A stretch of DNA of 64,000 nt from Thermobifida fusca NBRC 14071 = JCM 3263 (GTDB lineage: Bacteria > Actinomycetota > Actinomycetes > Streptosporangiales > Streptosporangiaceae), in contig NZ_BCWB01000041.1 in assembly GCF_001592045.1 (NCBI RefSeq), positions 1 through 64,000 of the forward strand. The letters are read 5' to 3'. The position numbers and the translations under genes were made by a program. Positions 45,624 through 55,716 of the stretch are shown here, in pieces; within the stretch, counting starts at the first letter, position 1; the number at the start of each line of letters is the position of its first letter. The notes under the pieces are model-generated. The model was not told the DNA's origin and ran no database searches. It saw only the letters and a list, made by a program, of their open reading frames with translations.

Positions 45624-46145
45624 TCACCGGACCCGCCACTGGCCTCGTGAGGTCCGGTATCCGCCGGGGCCGTTGACTTTGATGACCCGGACGGCACCGT
45701 GGCCGAGCTCTTCGTTGAGCTTGCGTACTAGTTGGGGGGCCATGGCACGGATCTGGGTGGCCCAGGCGGGTGAGTCGACGGCGACGACGAGTTCCCCGTC
45801 AGCGTAGCTGCAGGGTCGGACGTGTTCGGCGAGGCGTTCGCCGACGATCCGGGACCAGCGTCCGAAGATGCCGCCGATAGCGACCTGCTCCTGCCAGCCG
45901 TGTTCGATGAGCCAGGCGCGGATGGCGTCGCCGAACTGTTGGGGTTCGCCGCGGCTGCGGACCAGGCTGCGCTGGGGTTTGCGGTCCTGTCCTTGGGGGG
46001 CGGCGCCGCGGGCTTTGGCTTCGGCGCGGGCTTTAGCGAGGGCTTGGCGGGCGAGTTCCACACCTCGCAGGGGGGTGGGAGGTGTGATGTTCTCCTCAGT
46101 CTGGGGAGAGTCGGTGCGTTCCGGGGCGGGGTGCTCACCGTTCAC
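45624..46145 (-). CDS. DUF721 (DciA-type helicase loader) protein
   Basis: 173 residues from the GTG at 46145, which follows GGGAG and overlaps the recF stop by 11 bases. A disordered Ala/Arg-rich N-terminus precedes the DUF721 core ([37 protein letters not shown], then [17 protein letters not shown]). DUF721 proteins of the DciA family act with DnaB in helicase loading where DnaC/DnaI is absent. Placement between recF and gyrB is typical for actinobacteria. Confidence 0.88.
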   Translation of the reverse strand: MNGEHPAPERTDSPQTEENITPPTPLRGVELARQALAKARAEAKARGAAPQGQDRKPQRSLVRSRGEPQQFGDAIRAWLIEHGWQEQVAIGGIFGRWSRIVGERLAEHVRPCSYADGELVVAVDSPAWATQIRAMAPQLVRKLNEELGHGAVRVIKVNGPGGYRTSRGQWRVR

Positions 46146-47268
46146 GTTCCACGCTCCCTCCTGTGACCCGGAATCGTGCCCCGGAGAGTTCTTGGGGGAC
46201 ATCGTCGGGTACGGCAGCGGTGACGAGGACTTGTTCCGCGGTGCGGACGTAAGAGGCGAGGCGGCGCCGCCGCTCAGCGTCGAGTTCCGCGAAAACGTCG
46301 TCGAGGAGGAGGACGGGGTCGTCGCCGTCGGCGCGGAGCAGTTCGAAGCCGGCGAGCCGCAGCGCGAGGGCGTACGACCAGGATTCGCCTTGGCTGGCAT
46401 AGCCCTTGGCTGGCAGGTCGTTGAGCCACAGCTGCAGGTCGTCGCGGTGGGGGCCGACGAGGCTGACACCGCGCCGCAGTTCGTCGGGGCGGGCGCGCAG
46501 CAGTGCAGCGCGCAGGATTTCCACAAGCTGTGGACGGTTGGTGGTGTCGAGCTCCTCGTCAGTGGCCGAGCAGCGGTAGCGCAGGCTGATCGGGTCTTGG
46601 GTGGCGGTGAGTTCGCCGTAGGCTTTCGCGGCCAAGGGCTGGAGTTCCGCAACCAGGGCGAGCCGTGCCGCGAGGAGTTCCGCGCCGATCTGGGCGAGGT
46701 GCTCGTCCCACACGTCCAGCGTGGGCAGGTCGCGGCCGCCCCGGTGGTGGAGGTTTTGGGCGGCTGCGGATTTGAGGAGCGCGTTGCGCTGTTTGAGGAC
46801 GCGTTCGTAGTCGGAGCGCACCCCCGCGTACCGGGGGGCGCGGGCGGTCAGCAGCTCGTCGAGGAAGCGGCGGCGCTCCCCCGGGTCTCCTTTGACCAGG
46901 GCCAGGTCTTCGGGGGCGAACAGGACGGTGTGGAGGATGCCGAGGACGTCGCGCATCCGGGTGTTGGGGGAGCGGTTCAGGCGGGCGCGGTTGGCCCGCC
47001 CAGGGTTGATCTCCAGCTCGATGAGGGCAGTTTGGCCGTGGCGGACCACGGCCGCGCGGATGACGGCTCGTTGGGCTCCTCGGCGGACGAGGGGAGCGTC
47101 GTGGGCCACGCGGTGGCTGCTATGGGTGGCGACGTAGCCGATCGCTTCGACCAGGTTGGTCTTGCCCTGCCCGTTCGGGCCTATGAAGGTGCTGACTCCC
47201 GGCTCCAGCTCCAGGTACGCGGCCTCGTAGGACCGGTAGTCGGCCAACTGAAGGTGGGAGACGTGCAT
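46135..47268 (-). CDS. recF: DNA replication and repair protein RecF
   Basis: 377 residues. Walker [22 protein letters not shown] near residue 30. The SMC-like head signature appears near [29 protein letters not shown], and Walker B near [19 protein letters not shown]. RecF binds gapped DNA and works with RecR. It overlaps the DUF721 gene. Confidence 0.97.
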   Translation of the reverse strand: MHVSHLQLADYRSYEAAYLELEPGVSTFIGPNGQGKTNLVEAIGYVATHSSHRVAHDAPLVRRGAQRAVIRAAVVRHGQTALIELEINPGRANRARLNRSPNTRMRDVLGILHTVLFAPEDLALVKGDPGERRRFLDELLTARAPRYAGVRSDYERVLKQRNALLKSAAAQNLHHRGGRDLPTLDVWDEHLAQIGAELLAARLALVAELQPLAAKAYGELTATQDPISLRYRCSATDEELDTTNRPQLVEILRAALLRARPDELRRGVSLVGPHRDDLQLWLNDLPAKGYASQGESWSYALALRLAGFELLRADGDDPVLLLDDVFAELDAERRRRLASYVRTAEQVLVTAAVPDDVPQELSGARFRVTGGSVERER

Positions 47269-47369
47269 GGGGCGGCTCCTGGGGACGCAGACCGGGGTCG
47301 CGCGGGCGTGGGCGCGAACCCGGGAGGTGTGGGGCGGCCGTGTCGTCCACAGGCTGTGGACCGCGCAGC

Positions 47370-48254
47370 CTAGTCGGTGTTCTTCTTGACGACCGCGTGC
47401 CCGCCGAACTGGTTGCGGAGTGCGGCGATGACTTTCATCGCCGGGCTGTCCTCCTGCCGGGAGGCGAACCGGGCGTACAGGGCGGCGGTGATAACTGGGG
47501 CGGGCACCGCGTGGTCAACGGCGGCTTGCACGGTCCAGCGTCCTTCACCGGAGTCTTCAGCGTATCCGCGCAACTGCTCCAGCTCGGGGTCTTCTTCCAG
47601 GGCGCGGACCAGCAGGTCCAGCAGCCAGGAGCGCACCACGGTGCCTTGGCGCCAACTGGCGAGCGTGCCGGGGACGTCTTTGACGATCCCAGAGGCGGCC
47701 ATGAGCTCGTAGCCTTCGGCGAAGGCCTGCATCATGCCGTATTCGATGCCGTTGTGGACCATCTTGACGAAGTGCCCGGCACCGATTTCCCCGGCGTGGA
47801 CGAACCCGCTCCCGGCCTCGGGGGTGAGGGCGTCGAAGATCGGCTTGGCGCGGGCCACGTTCTCGGCGCTGCCGCCGACCATGATGCCGTAGCCGTTTTC
47901 GCGTCCCCAGATTCCGCCGCTGACTCCCGCATCAAGGTATTCGATGCCGCGGCGGGCGAGTTCGTCGGCGTGCACGCGGTCGTCCCGGTAGTGGGAGTTG
48001 CCGCCTTCGATGACGAGGTCGCCCTCGTCGAGGAGGTCGGCGAGCTCCCGGATCGTGTTCCGGGTGGGCTCCCCGGCCGGCACCATCAGCCACACGGTCC
48101 GCGGGGCGGACAGTCGTTCCACGAGTTCGGCGATGGAGTCCACGTCGCGCAGCTCGGGGTTGACGTCGTAGCCGATGACCTCGTGCCCCTTGTCGCGCAG
48201 CCGTGCGGCCATGTTGCCGCCCATCTTGCCGAGGCCGATCATGCCGAGTTGCAT
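47370..48254 (-). CDS. gnd: 6-phosphogluconate dehydrogenase (decarboxylating), short type
   Basis: 294 residues, the short NAD-preferring class (classical enzymes are about 470). Dinucleotide fold [26 protein letters not shown]. Substrate motifs [31 protein letters not shown] and [16 protein letters not shown]. Oxidises 6-phosphogluconate to ribulose-5-phosphate. Its position between dnaN and recF is conserved in actinobacteria. Confidence 0.95.
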   Translation of the reverse strand: MQLGMIGLGKMGGNMAARLRDKGHEVIGYDVNPELRDVDSIAELVERLSAPRTVWLMVPAGEPTRNTIRELADLLDEGDLVIEGGNSHYRDDRVHADELARRGIEYLDAGVSGGIWGRENGYGIMVGGSAENVARAKPIFDALTPEAGSGFVHAGEIGAGHFVKMVHNGIEYGMMQAFAEGYELMAASGIVKDVPGTLASWRQGTVVRSWLLDLLVRALEEDPELEQLRGYAEDSGEGRWTVQAAVDHAVPAPVITAALYARFASRQEDSPAMKVIAALRNQFGGHAVVKKNTD

Positions 48255-48313
48255 GCTCGTCTTCCCTTACTCGTAGCCAGGTGGGTGGTGTGCGGGTGGC
48301 CGGCGCGGGTGGG

Positions 48314-49456
48314 TCAGTTGGAGATCCGCACAGGCATGATCAGGTACCGGTAGTCCGAGGCGGTGCCGTCGTCTGCGGGCTTGCCGGTGATGATGGCCGG
48401 TTTGGTGGAGGTCGTGAACTGCAGGTGGGCCACGTCTGATTCGATCGCGTTGAGCCCGTCGAGCAGGAAGGTGGAGTTGAAGGCGATCTGGATGTCGTCG
48501 CCTTCCAGGGTGGCGCTGAGTTCCTCCACAGCCTGGGCTTCTTCTCCGGTGCCGGCTTCGAGCACCAGGCGGTCGCTGGTGAAGGACAGCCGCAGCGGCG
48601 TGTTGCGTTCCGCGACCAGCGAGACGCGTTTGACGGCTTCGATGAACTCGTTCTTCTGGACTTCTGCCACCGAGTTGAAGGACTCCGGGAGGAGTTTCCG
48701 GTACTTGGGGAACTCCCCTTCCAGGAGCCGGGTGGTGGTGCGTCGGCCGCCGCCTTCGAAGCCGATCATGCCTTCGCCGCCGTTCTCCGCGGTGGACAGG
48801 GCGATGGAGATCTGGGCGCCGCCGGTGAGCGACTTGGCGGTGTCGGCGAGGGTTTTGGCGGGGACGAGGGCGACCGCGGACACGTTGGGGTCCTCGGGGG
48901 TCCAGGTGAGTTCCCGGACCGCCAGCCGGTAGCGGTCGGTGGAGACGAGGGTCACGGTGGAGCCTTCGATCTCGATGCGCACCCCGGTGAGCATGGGCAG
49001 GGTGTCGTCGCGTCCGGCGGCGACGGCCACCTGGCTGACGGCAGCAGCGAAGGTGTCGCTGAGCACGGATCCGGTCAGCGCCGGCATGGCGGGGAGGGTC
49101 GGGTAGTCCTCCACAGGGAGGGTGAGGATCGTGAACTTCGCGCTGCCGCAGGAGACGACGACTTTGGCCCCGTCAGTGCTGACTTCCACAGTCTGTGGAG
49201 GAAGGTTGCGCACGATCTCGGCGAGCAGCTTGCCCGACACGAGGATCCGTCCCGGTTCGTCGATATCGACGTCGACCGATACCTGGGCGGAGACCTCGTA
49301 GTCGAAGCTGGACAGGGTGAGCCGCTGGTGTCCGTCCACGTCGTCGGCGTCCAGCAGCATTCCAGCGAGGACGGGCACCGACGGACGGACCGGCAGAGTA
49401 CGAGCGGTCCAGGCGACGGCGTCTGCGAGCACGTCGCGTTCGACCCGGAACTTCAC
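48314..49456 (-). CDS. dnaN: DNA polymerase III beta subunit (sliding clamp)
   Basis: 380 residues with three repeated clamp domains. It begins MKFRVERDVLADAVAWTARTLP and ends with YRYLIMPVRIS, the usual ending. The clamp tethers DnaE and binds many repair proteins. The origin region lies between it and dnaA. Confidence 0.98.
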   Translation of the reverse strand: MKFRVERDVLADAVAWTARTLPVRPSVPVLAGMLLDADDVDGHQRLTLSSFDYEVSAQVSVDVDIDEPGRILVSGKLLAEIVRNLPPQTVEVSTDGAKVVVSCGSAKFTILTLPVEDYPTLPAMPALTGSVLSDTFAAAVSQVAVAAGRDDTLPMLTGVRIEIEGSTVTLVSTDRYRLAVRELTWTPEDPNVSAVALVPAKTLADTAKSLTGGAQISIALSTAENGGEGMIGFEGGGRRTTTRLLEGEFPKYRKLLPESFNSVAEVQKNEFIEAVKRVSLVAERNTPLRLSFTSDRLVLEAGTGEEAQAVEELSATLEGDDIQIAFNSTFLLDGLNAIESDVAHLQFTTSTKPAIITGKPADDGTASDYRYLIMPVRISN

Positions 49457-49664
49457 GATCGGTCTCTCTTTCCTCGACGACTATGAACCGCCGACCGACG
49501 CCCTGGGTCGCACGTGTCGGCGCTTGCGGGTCAACGGACGGGACCGTCCGCGTCGGGATGTCGGTCAGGACATCGGGGGTGAGTTCACCACGGTACCCCT
49601 ATTCGGGCGCGAGTGTACGACGGTCGAGGCGTCGAGTCGGAGGGGACTCTCCGAGAAGGAGAGT

Positions 49665-50044
49665 TGTGGACAGAAGTTGGGGCAGCGGGGAGCGTTGTCC
49701 ACAGAAATCGGCCGAGCCCGTTTACTAAGCCACGAAGATCTCTCTTTGTGGCGCAGTAGTAATAGGGGCTGTGGATACTGTGGACAAACCCTGTTTTCGC
49801 AGGTCAGCTCGGTGATTTTTGTCCACAGGAGATGTGGATGGCGGGTGTGGAAAACTCGGCGTCCTGTGGACAGAGCGCGGTTGTCCCCAAGTCATCCCCA
49901 GGTTGTCCACAGCTTGTCCACGACTTTACCCACAGATCCCCTCATGGGATGACTGGATGTCGTGGCGGGTTATACACAGCGTATCCCCAGGCTGTCCACA
50001 GAAAATTGGGAGTTATCCCCAGAGTTATCCACGGCTTATCCACA
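49665..50044. other. oriC: Origin of replication (oriC), dnaA-dnaN side
   Basis: At least 15 DnaA boxes within 380 bases. Perfect or strong examples: TTGTCCACA at 49695, 49819 and 49903, TGTGGACAA at 49779, TTATACACA at 49970 and TTATCCACA at 50036. Variants include TGTGGATAC 49770, TGTGGACAG 49865, TTGTCCACG 49914, CTGTCCACA 49992, TTATCCCCA 50013 and TTATCCACG 50025. Boxes occur in both orientations, mostly forward on the right. The dnaA-dnaN gap is the usual actinobacterial origin. A clear AT-rich unwinding element is not obvious. Confidence 0.9.
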
Positions 50045-50171
50045 GCTTGGGATGTGGTATAGGGCCGCGGGAGGGGCATGGGGAAAACAGGGGGAAAGTC
50101 CGGGGCGAACCGCCGCGAAGTGAGTGGTTTCACACCCCTGGGGAGTGCAGTGACCTCCCCCTGACCAGCCC

Positions 50172-50217
50172 GTGAACGGGCGTCGGGGGTGGCGGTCCAC
50201 CCCCGACGCCCGTTCAC
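50172..50217 (-). terminator. 21-bp hairpin overlapping the dnaA stop codon
   Basis: GTGAACGGGCGTCGGGGGTG and the following G (50172-50192) pair perfectly with 50197-50217 around a CGGT loop. The dnaA TGA lies inside the stem. No T tract; probably a terminator or 3' stabiliser separating dnaA transcription from oriC. Confidence 0.65.
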
Positions 50218-52061
50218 AGATGGTGGTGGTTGTGGTGGGCCTGCTGCTTGATGCGGTTGGTGAGCTCGGTGACCTGGTTGTAGATCGAGCGCCGCTCCGC
50301 CATGAGCGAGCGGATCTTGCGGTCCGCGTGCATCACTGTGGTGTGGTCCCGACCGAACTGCTGCCCGATCTTGGGCAGGGACAGGTCGGTCAGCTCCCGG
50401 CACAGGTACATGGCGATCTGCCGCGCGGTGACCAGCACCCGTGAGCGGGAAGTGCCGCACAGGTCCTCGGGGGTCAACCCGAAATATGAAGCGGTCTGGG
50501 CCATGATTTCGGCGGCCGTAATCTCTGGGACTTCGTCGTTGGGGATCAGGTCCCGCAGCACGATGCTGGTCAGGTGCAGGTCGACCGACTGCCGGTTCAG
50601 GCTCGCGAACGCGGTGACCCGGATGAGCGCCCCCTCCAGCTCCCGGATGTTGGTGGAGATCTTGCTGGCGATGAACTCCAGCACCTCCGGGGGAGCGTTG
50701 AGTCCCTCCTGGGCGGCCTTCTTCCGCAGGATCGCGATCCGGGTCTCCAACTCCGGGGGCTGGACGTCGGTGATCAGCCCCCATTCGAACCGGTTGCGCA
50801 GCCGGTCCTCCAAGGTAACGAGCTGCTTGGGCGGCCGGTCCGAGGAGATGACGATCTGCTTGTTGGAGTTGTGCAGGGTGTTGAAGGTGTGGAAGAACTC
50901 CTCCTGCGTCTGCTCCTTGTTCTCCAGGAACTGGATGTCGTCGACCAGGAGGACGTCGATGTCCCGGTAGCGGCGGCGGAACCCGTCCGCTTTGCCGTCC
51001 CGGATGGAGTTGATGAATTCGTTGGTGAACTCTTCCGAGCTGACGTAGCGGACCCGCGCGCCCTCGTAGAGCCGCTGGGTGTAGTGGCCGATCGCGTGGA
51101 GCAGGTGGGTCTTGCCCAGCCCGGAGCCGCCGTAGACGAACAGCGGGTTGTAGGCCTTGGCGGGGGCCTCGGCTACGGCGACCGCGGCGGCATGCGCGAA
51201 GCGGTTGCTGGAGCCGATGACGAACGTGTCGAAGGTGTACTTGGGGTTGAGCTGGTCCGGGCCGCCTGACGTGGGGTTGGTCGACCCGTCCCCCCGCTCG
51301 GTCACGCTCAGCGGCGGAGTGACCGGCGGCTGCTCTGCGGAAGGCACGCCAGAGTCGCCGCCGACGTCGTGCGGACGGTTTCCGGCACCGGGGTGGGGGC
51401 CGCCTTCCCACGGGCGCGGCGTCTCCCAGCGGTTGGGTTGGTCCCAGTGGGGAGCCGACGTGTCCCAGCTCTGGTAGCGCGGGCCGGTGTCGGACTCGGC
51501 GACCGGGGCAGGGGATGCAGGACTGCCGGGGTCGGCCGAGGAGGGGTTCCACCCCGAGGACAGCAGGTCTGGGCCGCGGGAGAACGGCTCGCCCGGCAGC
51601 GGGCCCGGCCGTCCCGACGGGGTGAACTGGGGCGCGGTGGGCTGTGGATCAGGCAGCACAGGCTGCTGGGACCACGCCTGCTGCCGCGCCGTGTCGCGAG
51701 GCCCGGAGTAGCTGGCCGAGCCCTGGTCGGGAGCCGGGTGCGAGCTGTCTGGGCTGCTGGTGCTCGATGCTTCCTCGGTGGGCGCGGACGGCGGCACCGC
51801 GCTGGGATCCACGGTGACAGCGACCCGGATCTCCCGGCCGAGTTCGGCGGAGAGCGCCTGGCTGATGACCGTCCGCAGCCGGGTTTCCAGGATTTCCTTG
51901 GCGAATTCGTTGGGGGCGGCGAGCAGTGCGGTGTCCTCGATGAGCCCCAGGGGCCGGGTCTGCGGCAGCCAGGCCCGGTGCTGGGGAGGAAGGCTGTTGT
52001 TGTCGAGGTTGTCCAGCACTCTCGACCACACCATCGCGAGGTTGATCTGTCCCTCAGACAC
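50214..52061 (-). CDS. dnaA: Chromosomal replication initiator protein DnaA
   Basis: 615 residues, long because of the actinobacterial linker. Domain I is residues 1-85. A Pro/Ser/Gly-rich domain II is about 85-275. AAA+ domain III has Walker [19 protein letters not shown] near residue 315 and Walker [15 protein letters not shown]. Domain IV carries the DnaA-box helix-turn-helix [20 protein letters not shown]. The GTG start follows GGAAGG at six bases. Box clusters lie on both sides of the gene, so autoregulation is likely. Confidence 0.98.
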   Translation of the reverse strand: MSEGQINLAMVWSRVLDNLDNNSLPPQHRAWLPQTRPLGLIEDTALLAAPNEFAKEILETRLRTVISQALSAELGREIRVAVTVDPSAVPPSAPTEEASSTSSPDSSHPAPDQGSASYSGPRDTARQQAWSQQPVLPDPQPTAPQFTPSGRPGPLPGEPFSRGPDLLSSGWNPSSADPGSPASPAPVAESDTGPRYQSWDTSAPHWDQPNRWETPRPWEGGPHPGAGNRPHDVGGDSGVPSAEQPPVTPPLSVTERGDGSTNPTSGGPDQLNPKYTFDTFVIGSSNRFAHAAAVAVAEAPAKAYNPLFVYGGSGLGKTHLLHAIGHYTQRLYEGARVRYVSSEEFTNEFINSIRDGKADGFRRRYRDIDVLLVDDIQFLENKEQTQEEFFHTFNTLHNSNKQIVISSDRPPKQLVTLEDRLRNRFEWGLITDVQPPELETRIAILRKKAAQEGLNAPPEVLEFIASKISTNIRELEGALIRVTAFASLNRQSVDLHLTSIVLRDLIPNDEVPEITAAEIMAQTASYFGLTPEDLCGTSRSRVLVTARQIAMYLCRELTDLSLPKIGQQFGRDHTTVMHADRKIRSLMAERRSIYNQVTELTNRIKQQAHHNHHHL

Positions 52062-52179
52062 GGCGGCCTTCCATGTTTCGCCCCTTCCAGCGGTGTCCTA
52101 CCGGCCGCGTCCTCGTCCCGTGGCGGGCGGCACGAGTGACACGGCACCCCATTGTGTCGTTCACCACGACGGCTCCCGT

Positions 52180-52561
52180 CTGTCCACAGCGTCAAGGAGC
52201 GACGTGATCAAACTGTGATAGCGAATGGTGTTCTGTGGGTAACTCGGTGTTTTCTGTGGACTCGGTTGTGCATGAGATTCCGTCCTCCCCGCGCCATGCG
52301 AACCTTGTCGGGGAACGACAGTCCACAGGATTGGCGAGTTTTCCACAAGTTATCCACTGCGTTATCCACAACCTTTCGCGACGTTGTCCACAGCCTGTGG
52401 TTATCCACATTTCCCAGTTGAGACCCTGTGGGTAACGTCGGTGATCATGGCTTTCCCCGTGGGCTGGGAGGGGTGAGACGGCTCTCACGCAGGGACGAGG
52501 TTATCCACAGCTTAGGTCCCTGTGTGGGTTATTCGCAGCCTGTGGACAGAGGTTTTCCACA
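52180..52561. other. Second DnaA-box cluster, dnaA-rpmH side
   Basis: About a dozen boxes in 380 bases. TTATCCACA occurs at 52362, 52401 and 52501, and TTGTCCACA at 52384. Variants are CTGTCCACA 52180, TGTGGGTAA 52234 and 52427, TTTTCCACA 52339 and 52553, TTATCCACT 52350 and TGTGGACAG 52541. It lies upstream of dnaA and could be its autoregulatory region, the second half of a bipartite origin, or both. Confidence 0.85.
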
Positions 52562-52617
52562 GACCGCGTGGTTCGTGGAAAACTCCGGCGTGGGCGTGTC
52601 GCAGCGGCATAGTCGAT

Positions 52618-52646
52618 TTGACCTGCGGAAGCTCAACCCGTATCTT
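52618..52646 (+). promoter_or_regulatory. Promoter upstream of rpmH
   Basis: TTGACC (52618-52623), 17-base spacer, TATCTT (52641-52646). The start site would leave a leader of about 195 bases before rpmH. It probably drives rpmH-rnpA-yidD and beyond. Confidence 0.6.
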
Positions 52647-52849
52647 CTTTGTGCTTACGTCGGTATCCGTCCGTGCCGTGGTGCAGAGAAACCGGATCTC
52701 CGCCCGTGACTCGCACCACACAGTGCGCGGCGGAGCGGCCGAGCGGGCGATGTTCCAGCTCGTCCCCGCAGCAGCAGGAACACACGGACCGCCGCACGGT
52801 CGGCTGGTTCGCGTCGTATGTACTTCCGGAACGCCCCTGGAGTTAAGCA

Positions 52850-52993
52850 GTGAGCAAGCGTACGTACCAGCCGAACAATCGGCGTCGCGCCAGGACCCAC
52901 GGTTTCCGGCTGCGCATGCGTACCCGTGCCGGCCGCGCGATCATCGCTGCGCGTCGGCGCAAGGGGCGCAAAGCGCTGACCGTCAGCCACTAG
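52850..52993 (+). CDS. rpmH: 50S ribosomal protein L34
   Basis: A 47-residue, very basic protein. It starts [20 protein letters not shown] with the family core [20 protein letters not shown] and ends LTVSH. The GTG start follows GGAG at eight bases. It is the first gene of the conserved rpmH-rnpA-yidD-yidC-jag series. Confidence 0.97.
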   Translation: MSKRTYQPNNRRRARTHGFRLRMRTRAGRAIIAARRRKGRKALTVSH

Positions 52994-53078
52994 GCGTCAG
53001 CAGTCAAACGTGCAACGGACCGGTCTGCCCGCTTAGGCAACCGGTCCGATTGCTGTTGTTCGAGGGTGTTCTGAACCG

Positions 53079-53522
53079 ATGCTGTCTCCACGCAACCGCA
53101 TGCGGCGTCGCGCCGATTTCGACACCGCCCTGCGTCACGGGCGGCGGGCCGGCCGGAACGCTCTCAGCGTCGCTCTCTTCGTTCCGCAGGACACTCCAGA
53201 CCAGCCAGGTGGAGACGCACCTCCTCGCGTCGGGTTCAGCGTCAGCAAGGCGGTGGGGAAAGCCGTCGTCCGCAAACGGGTCCAGCGGCGGCTGCGTCAC
53301 CTCATGCGGGAGCGGGTCGGCTCCCTCCCCGCAGGTAGCCTGCTAGTGGTACGGGCTAAACCCCAAGCCGCGCTTCTCGACTACAGCGAACTGGCCGCCC
53401 AGTTGGACAGTGCGCTGCGCGCGGTGACCCGCCCCCGCGGACAGTCGTCACACCGTACCCGCGCTTCGCGCGAGGCCACGTCCGCACACACCACGGCAGT
53501 GGGAGAACAGCCGACCCAATGA
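53079..53522 (+). CDS. rnpA: Ribonuclease P protein component
   Basis: 147 residues. It begins [21 protein letters not shown]; the RNR-like motif is [16 protein letters not shown] and the central strand [13 protein letters not shown]. It assists the RNase P RNA in 5' processing of tRNA. A C-terminal Ser/Arg/Thr extension of about 30 residues is probably disordered. The stop overlaps the yidD start. Confidence 0.96.
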   Translation: MLSPRNRMRRRADFDTALRHGRRAGRNALSVALFVPQDTPDQPGGDAPPRVGFSVSKAVGKAVVRKRVQRRLRHLMRERVGSLPAGSLLVVRAKPQAALLDYSELAAQLDSALRAVTRPRGQSSHRTRASREATSAHTTAVGEQPTQ

Positions 53523-53836
53523 CACGCGACAGACCCACCTTGCTCGCCCGGGTGTTGATTCTGCCGATCCGGGGCTACCAGCGTTGGATCAGTCCGCTCT
53601 TTCCACCGGTCTGTCGTTTCTACCCCTCGTGCAGCAGTTACGCGGTCGAGGCACTCCGGGTTCATGGGGCCGGACGAGGACTGTGGTTGACCATCCGCAG
53701 ACTTGGCAAATGTCATCCGTTCCATCCCGGCGGGCTTGATCCAGTCCCGCCGCGGAGAAACGAGAGTGGCACAGAGATCAGTGACGCGAGGCCTGGCAGC
53801 GACGGGGAAGCCTCCCCCGGCGCACCGGGTCTGTGA
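53519..53836 (+). CDS. yidD: Membrane protein insertion efficiency factor YidD
   Basis: 105 residues. Core signature [20 protein letters not shown] followed by [38 protein letters not shown]. Membrane-associated helper of YidC. It overlaps rnpA by four bases (ATGA) and lies 25 bases before yidC. The tail after residue 80 is non-conserved. Confidence 0.95.
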   Translation: MTRDRPTLLARVLILPIRGYQRWISPLFPPVCRFYPSCSSYAVEALRVHGAGRGLWLTIRRLGKCHPFHPGGLDPVPPRRNESGTEISDARPGSDGEASPGAPGL

Positions 53837-53861
53837 AGTCAGCGAACAAGGGAGATAGCCG

Positions 53862-54788
53862 GTGCTGGACTGGCTCTACAACATCGTCGGCCAGGTGCTG
53901 GTCTGGATCCATTCCGGTCTCAGCATCTTCCTCGACCCCGACAGCGGGTTGGCGTGGGGACTGTCGATCGTCCTCCTCACCATCCTTGTGCGTGTCCTGA
54001 TGATTCCGCTGTTCGTCAAACAGATGAACACGCAGCGGAAGCTTCAGGAACTCCAGCCCAAGCTCCTCAAGGTGCGCGAGCGGTACAAGAACGACAAGCA
54101 GCGCCTCCAGCAGGAGCAGATCAAGATCTACCAGGAGAGCGGAACCAACCCGCTCATGGGGTGTCTGCCGCTGCTGCTGCAGATGCCGGTCTTCTTCGCC
54201 CTGTTCAACGTCCTCCGCCAGATCGCTGAGGGGGAGGCCAAGTTCGGCTTCACCCAGGAGCTGGCGAACAGTGCGCAGAGCGCGCTGATCTTCGGCGCTC
54301 CGATCGCCGCGCACTTCACGTCCTCGGCTGACGAGCTGGCCGCCTTCGGGGCTGACCCGATCATGGCCAAGGTGATCATCGCAGTCGCCTGCGTGATCAT
54401 GGGCACCACGACCTTCCTGACCATGCGCCAGAGCATGAGCCGGACGCTCAAGCAGCCGGGGATGGAAGACAACCCGATGGTGCAGTCGCAGAAGATCATG
54501 ATGTACATCGCGCCGGCGTTCGGGCTGTTCGGTCTGGCGATGCCGGTCGGTGTCCTGATCTACTGGGTCACCTCCAACCTCTGGACCATGGGCCAGCAGC
54601 ACTTCCTCTACCGCAAGTTCCCTCCGGTTGCGTCGGACGGTGGGGAGAAGAACAAGGCCGGAGTCTCTGCGACGGGCAAACCCGGATCGACTAAGCGTGG
54701 TCAGCAGTCTGAGAAACCGGAACAGCCTAAGATCGAACGTAAGCAGCCGAAGAGGCAGCCAAGGTCCAAGAGGACCGGCGGGAAGTAG
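53862..54788 (+). CDS. yidC: Membrane protein insertase YidC/Oxa1
   Basis: 308 residues from a GTG preceded by AAGGGAG. Five hydrophobic segments; the family motif is GTNPLMGCLPLLLQMPVFFALFN, and the helix at residues 24-48 holds the conserved R (ILVRVLMIPLFVKQ). The C-terminal 60 residues are Lys/Arg-rich for ribosome binding. It inserts membrane proteins alone or with Sec. Confidence 0.96.
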   Translation: MLDWLYNIVGQVLVWIHSGLSIFLDPDSGLAWGLSIVLLTILVRVLMIPLFVKQMNTQRKLQELQPKLLKVRERYKNDKQRLQQEQIKIYQESGTNPLMGCLPLLLQMPVFFALFNVLRQIAEGEAKFGFTQELANSAQSALIFGAPIAAHFTSSADELAAFGADPIMAKVIIAVACVIMGTTTFLTMRQSMSRTLKQPGMEDNPMVQSQKIMMYIAPAFGLFGLAMPVGVLIYWVTSNLWTMGQQHFLYRKFPPVASDGGEKNKAGVSATGKPGSTKRGQQSEKPEQPKIERKQPKRQPRSKRTGGK

Positions 54789-54914
54789 ATCCGGCGGATC
54801 CCCAAGAGATCCTTGTACTTCACTTCCGCTGCGTGGGTGCGTAGGCGAGAGCCCCTGACGCGTATCCGCGCAGCGCACTGCGTACAGGGCCGCGATATAA
54901 GGAGAAAGCTTGTC

Positions 54915-55454
54915 GTGAGCGACAGCAACACCGGAGGCGGGGCGAACTCTGCGGTAGCGGTGGCCGAGAAAGCAGAAGAGACCGCCCCTATTGACATCGA
55001 GGCACTCGAGCGGGAAACCGATATTGCCGCCGACTACATCGAGGGCCTCCTCGACATCGCCGATTTCGATGGTGACATCGATATGGATGTCGAAGGAGAC
55101 CGTCCCCTGGTCTCCGTGGTAGGGGTGACCATCAAGGAACTGGTGGGAGAGCGTGGTGAGGTTCTGGAGGCGCTCCAGGAGCTCACTCGTCTTGCTGTGC
55201 ACCGGGTCACCGGCACCCGGAGCCGGCTCATGCTCGACATCGGCGGCTATCGCGAATCTCGGCGCAAGGTCCTTCGGAAACTGGGCGCCGAGGTGGCCAG
55301 AGAAGTCAAGCGGACCGGCAAACCCAAGAAGCTCACTCCGATGACTCCTTTTGAACGGAAAGTGGTGCACGACGCCGTGGCGGCGGCGGGTCTGCACAGT
55401 GAGTCTGAGGGTGAGGAGCCCAACCGTTGCGTGGTGGTTTACCCGGTGGATTGA
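54915..55454 (+). CDS. jag: Jag/KhpB family RNA-binding protein
   Basis: 179 residues from a GTG, with AAGGAG ten bases upstream. An acidic N-terminus (no Jag_N domain) is followed by a KH domain (about residues 60-110, with VVGVTIKELVGERGEVLEALQELTRL) and an R3H domain (RKVLRKLGAEVAREVKRTG, then LTPMTPFERKVVHDAV). RNA chaperone-like; conserved after yidC. Confidence 0.93.
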   Translation: MSDSNTGGGANSAVAVAEKAEETAPIDIEALERETDIAADYIEGLLDIADFDGDIDMDVEGDRPLVSVVGVTIKELVGERGEVLEALQELTRLAVHRVTGTRSRLMLDIGGYRESRRKVLRKLGAEVAREVKRTGKPKKLTPMTPFERKVVHDAVAAAGLHSESEGEEPNRCVVVYPVD

Positions 55455-55470
55455 GCCATAGCACCTCCAG

Positions 55471-55519
55471 ATCGGGTGCTGCATGTTTCACGTGAAACAT
55501 GCAGCACCCGATTTTTTTT
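55471..55519. terminator. jag terminator built around parS site 2
   Basis: A perfect 42-base palindrome (55471-55512) followed by a run of Ts. Its centre (55485-55498) is GTTTCACGTGAAAC, a perfect parS. The arms extend 14 bases further on each side. It is both an intrinsic terminator by structure and a ParB site by sequence. Confidence 0.9.
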
Positions 55520-55716
55520 AGGGGAGGATAGAGCAGTACCTGGAGCTGCGGAGACGTCGCCGTGTCAGCGCAGGTGCAGGGGGCGGCCCCAAGAACAGGG
55601 CAGAAACCCACATAAGATCAGGTGGGGTGGTCGTTTCGCGGTGGTCAATCCCAGAGACCTTCGGTCGCCACTCCGCTCGTAGCTGCTGACCCGGCTGAAA
55701 GCCAAGGTGGTGACTG

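Noticed and set aside
45624-46652. Extending the DUF721 gene upstream across recF
   Set aside because: The frame is open to 46652, but that part is the shadow of recF; the GTG at 46145 has a ribosome-binding site and matches the family.
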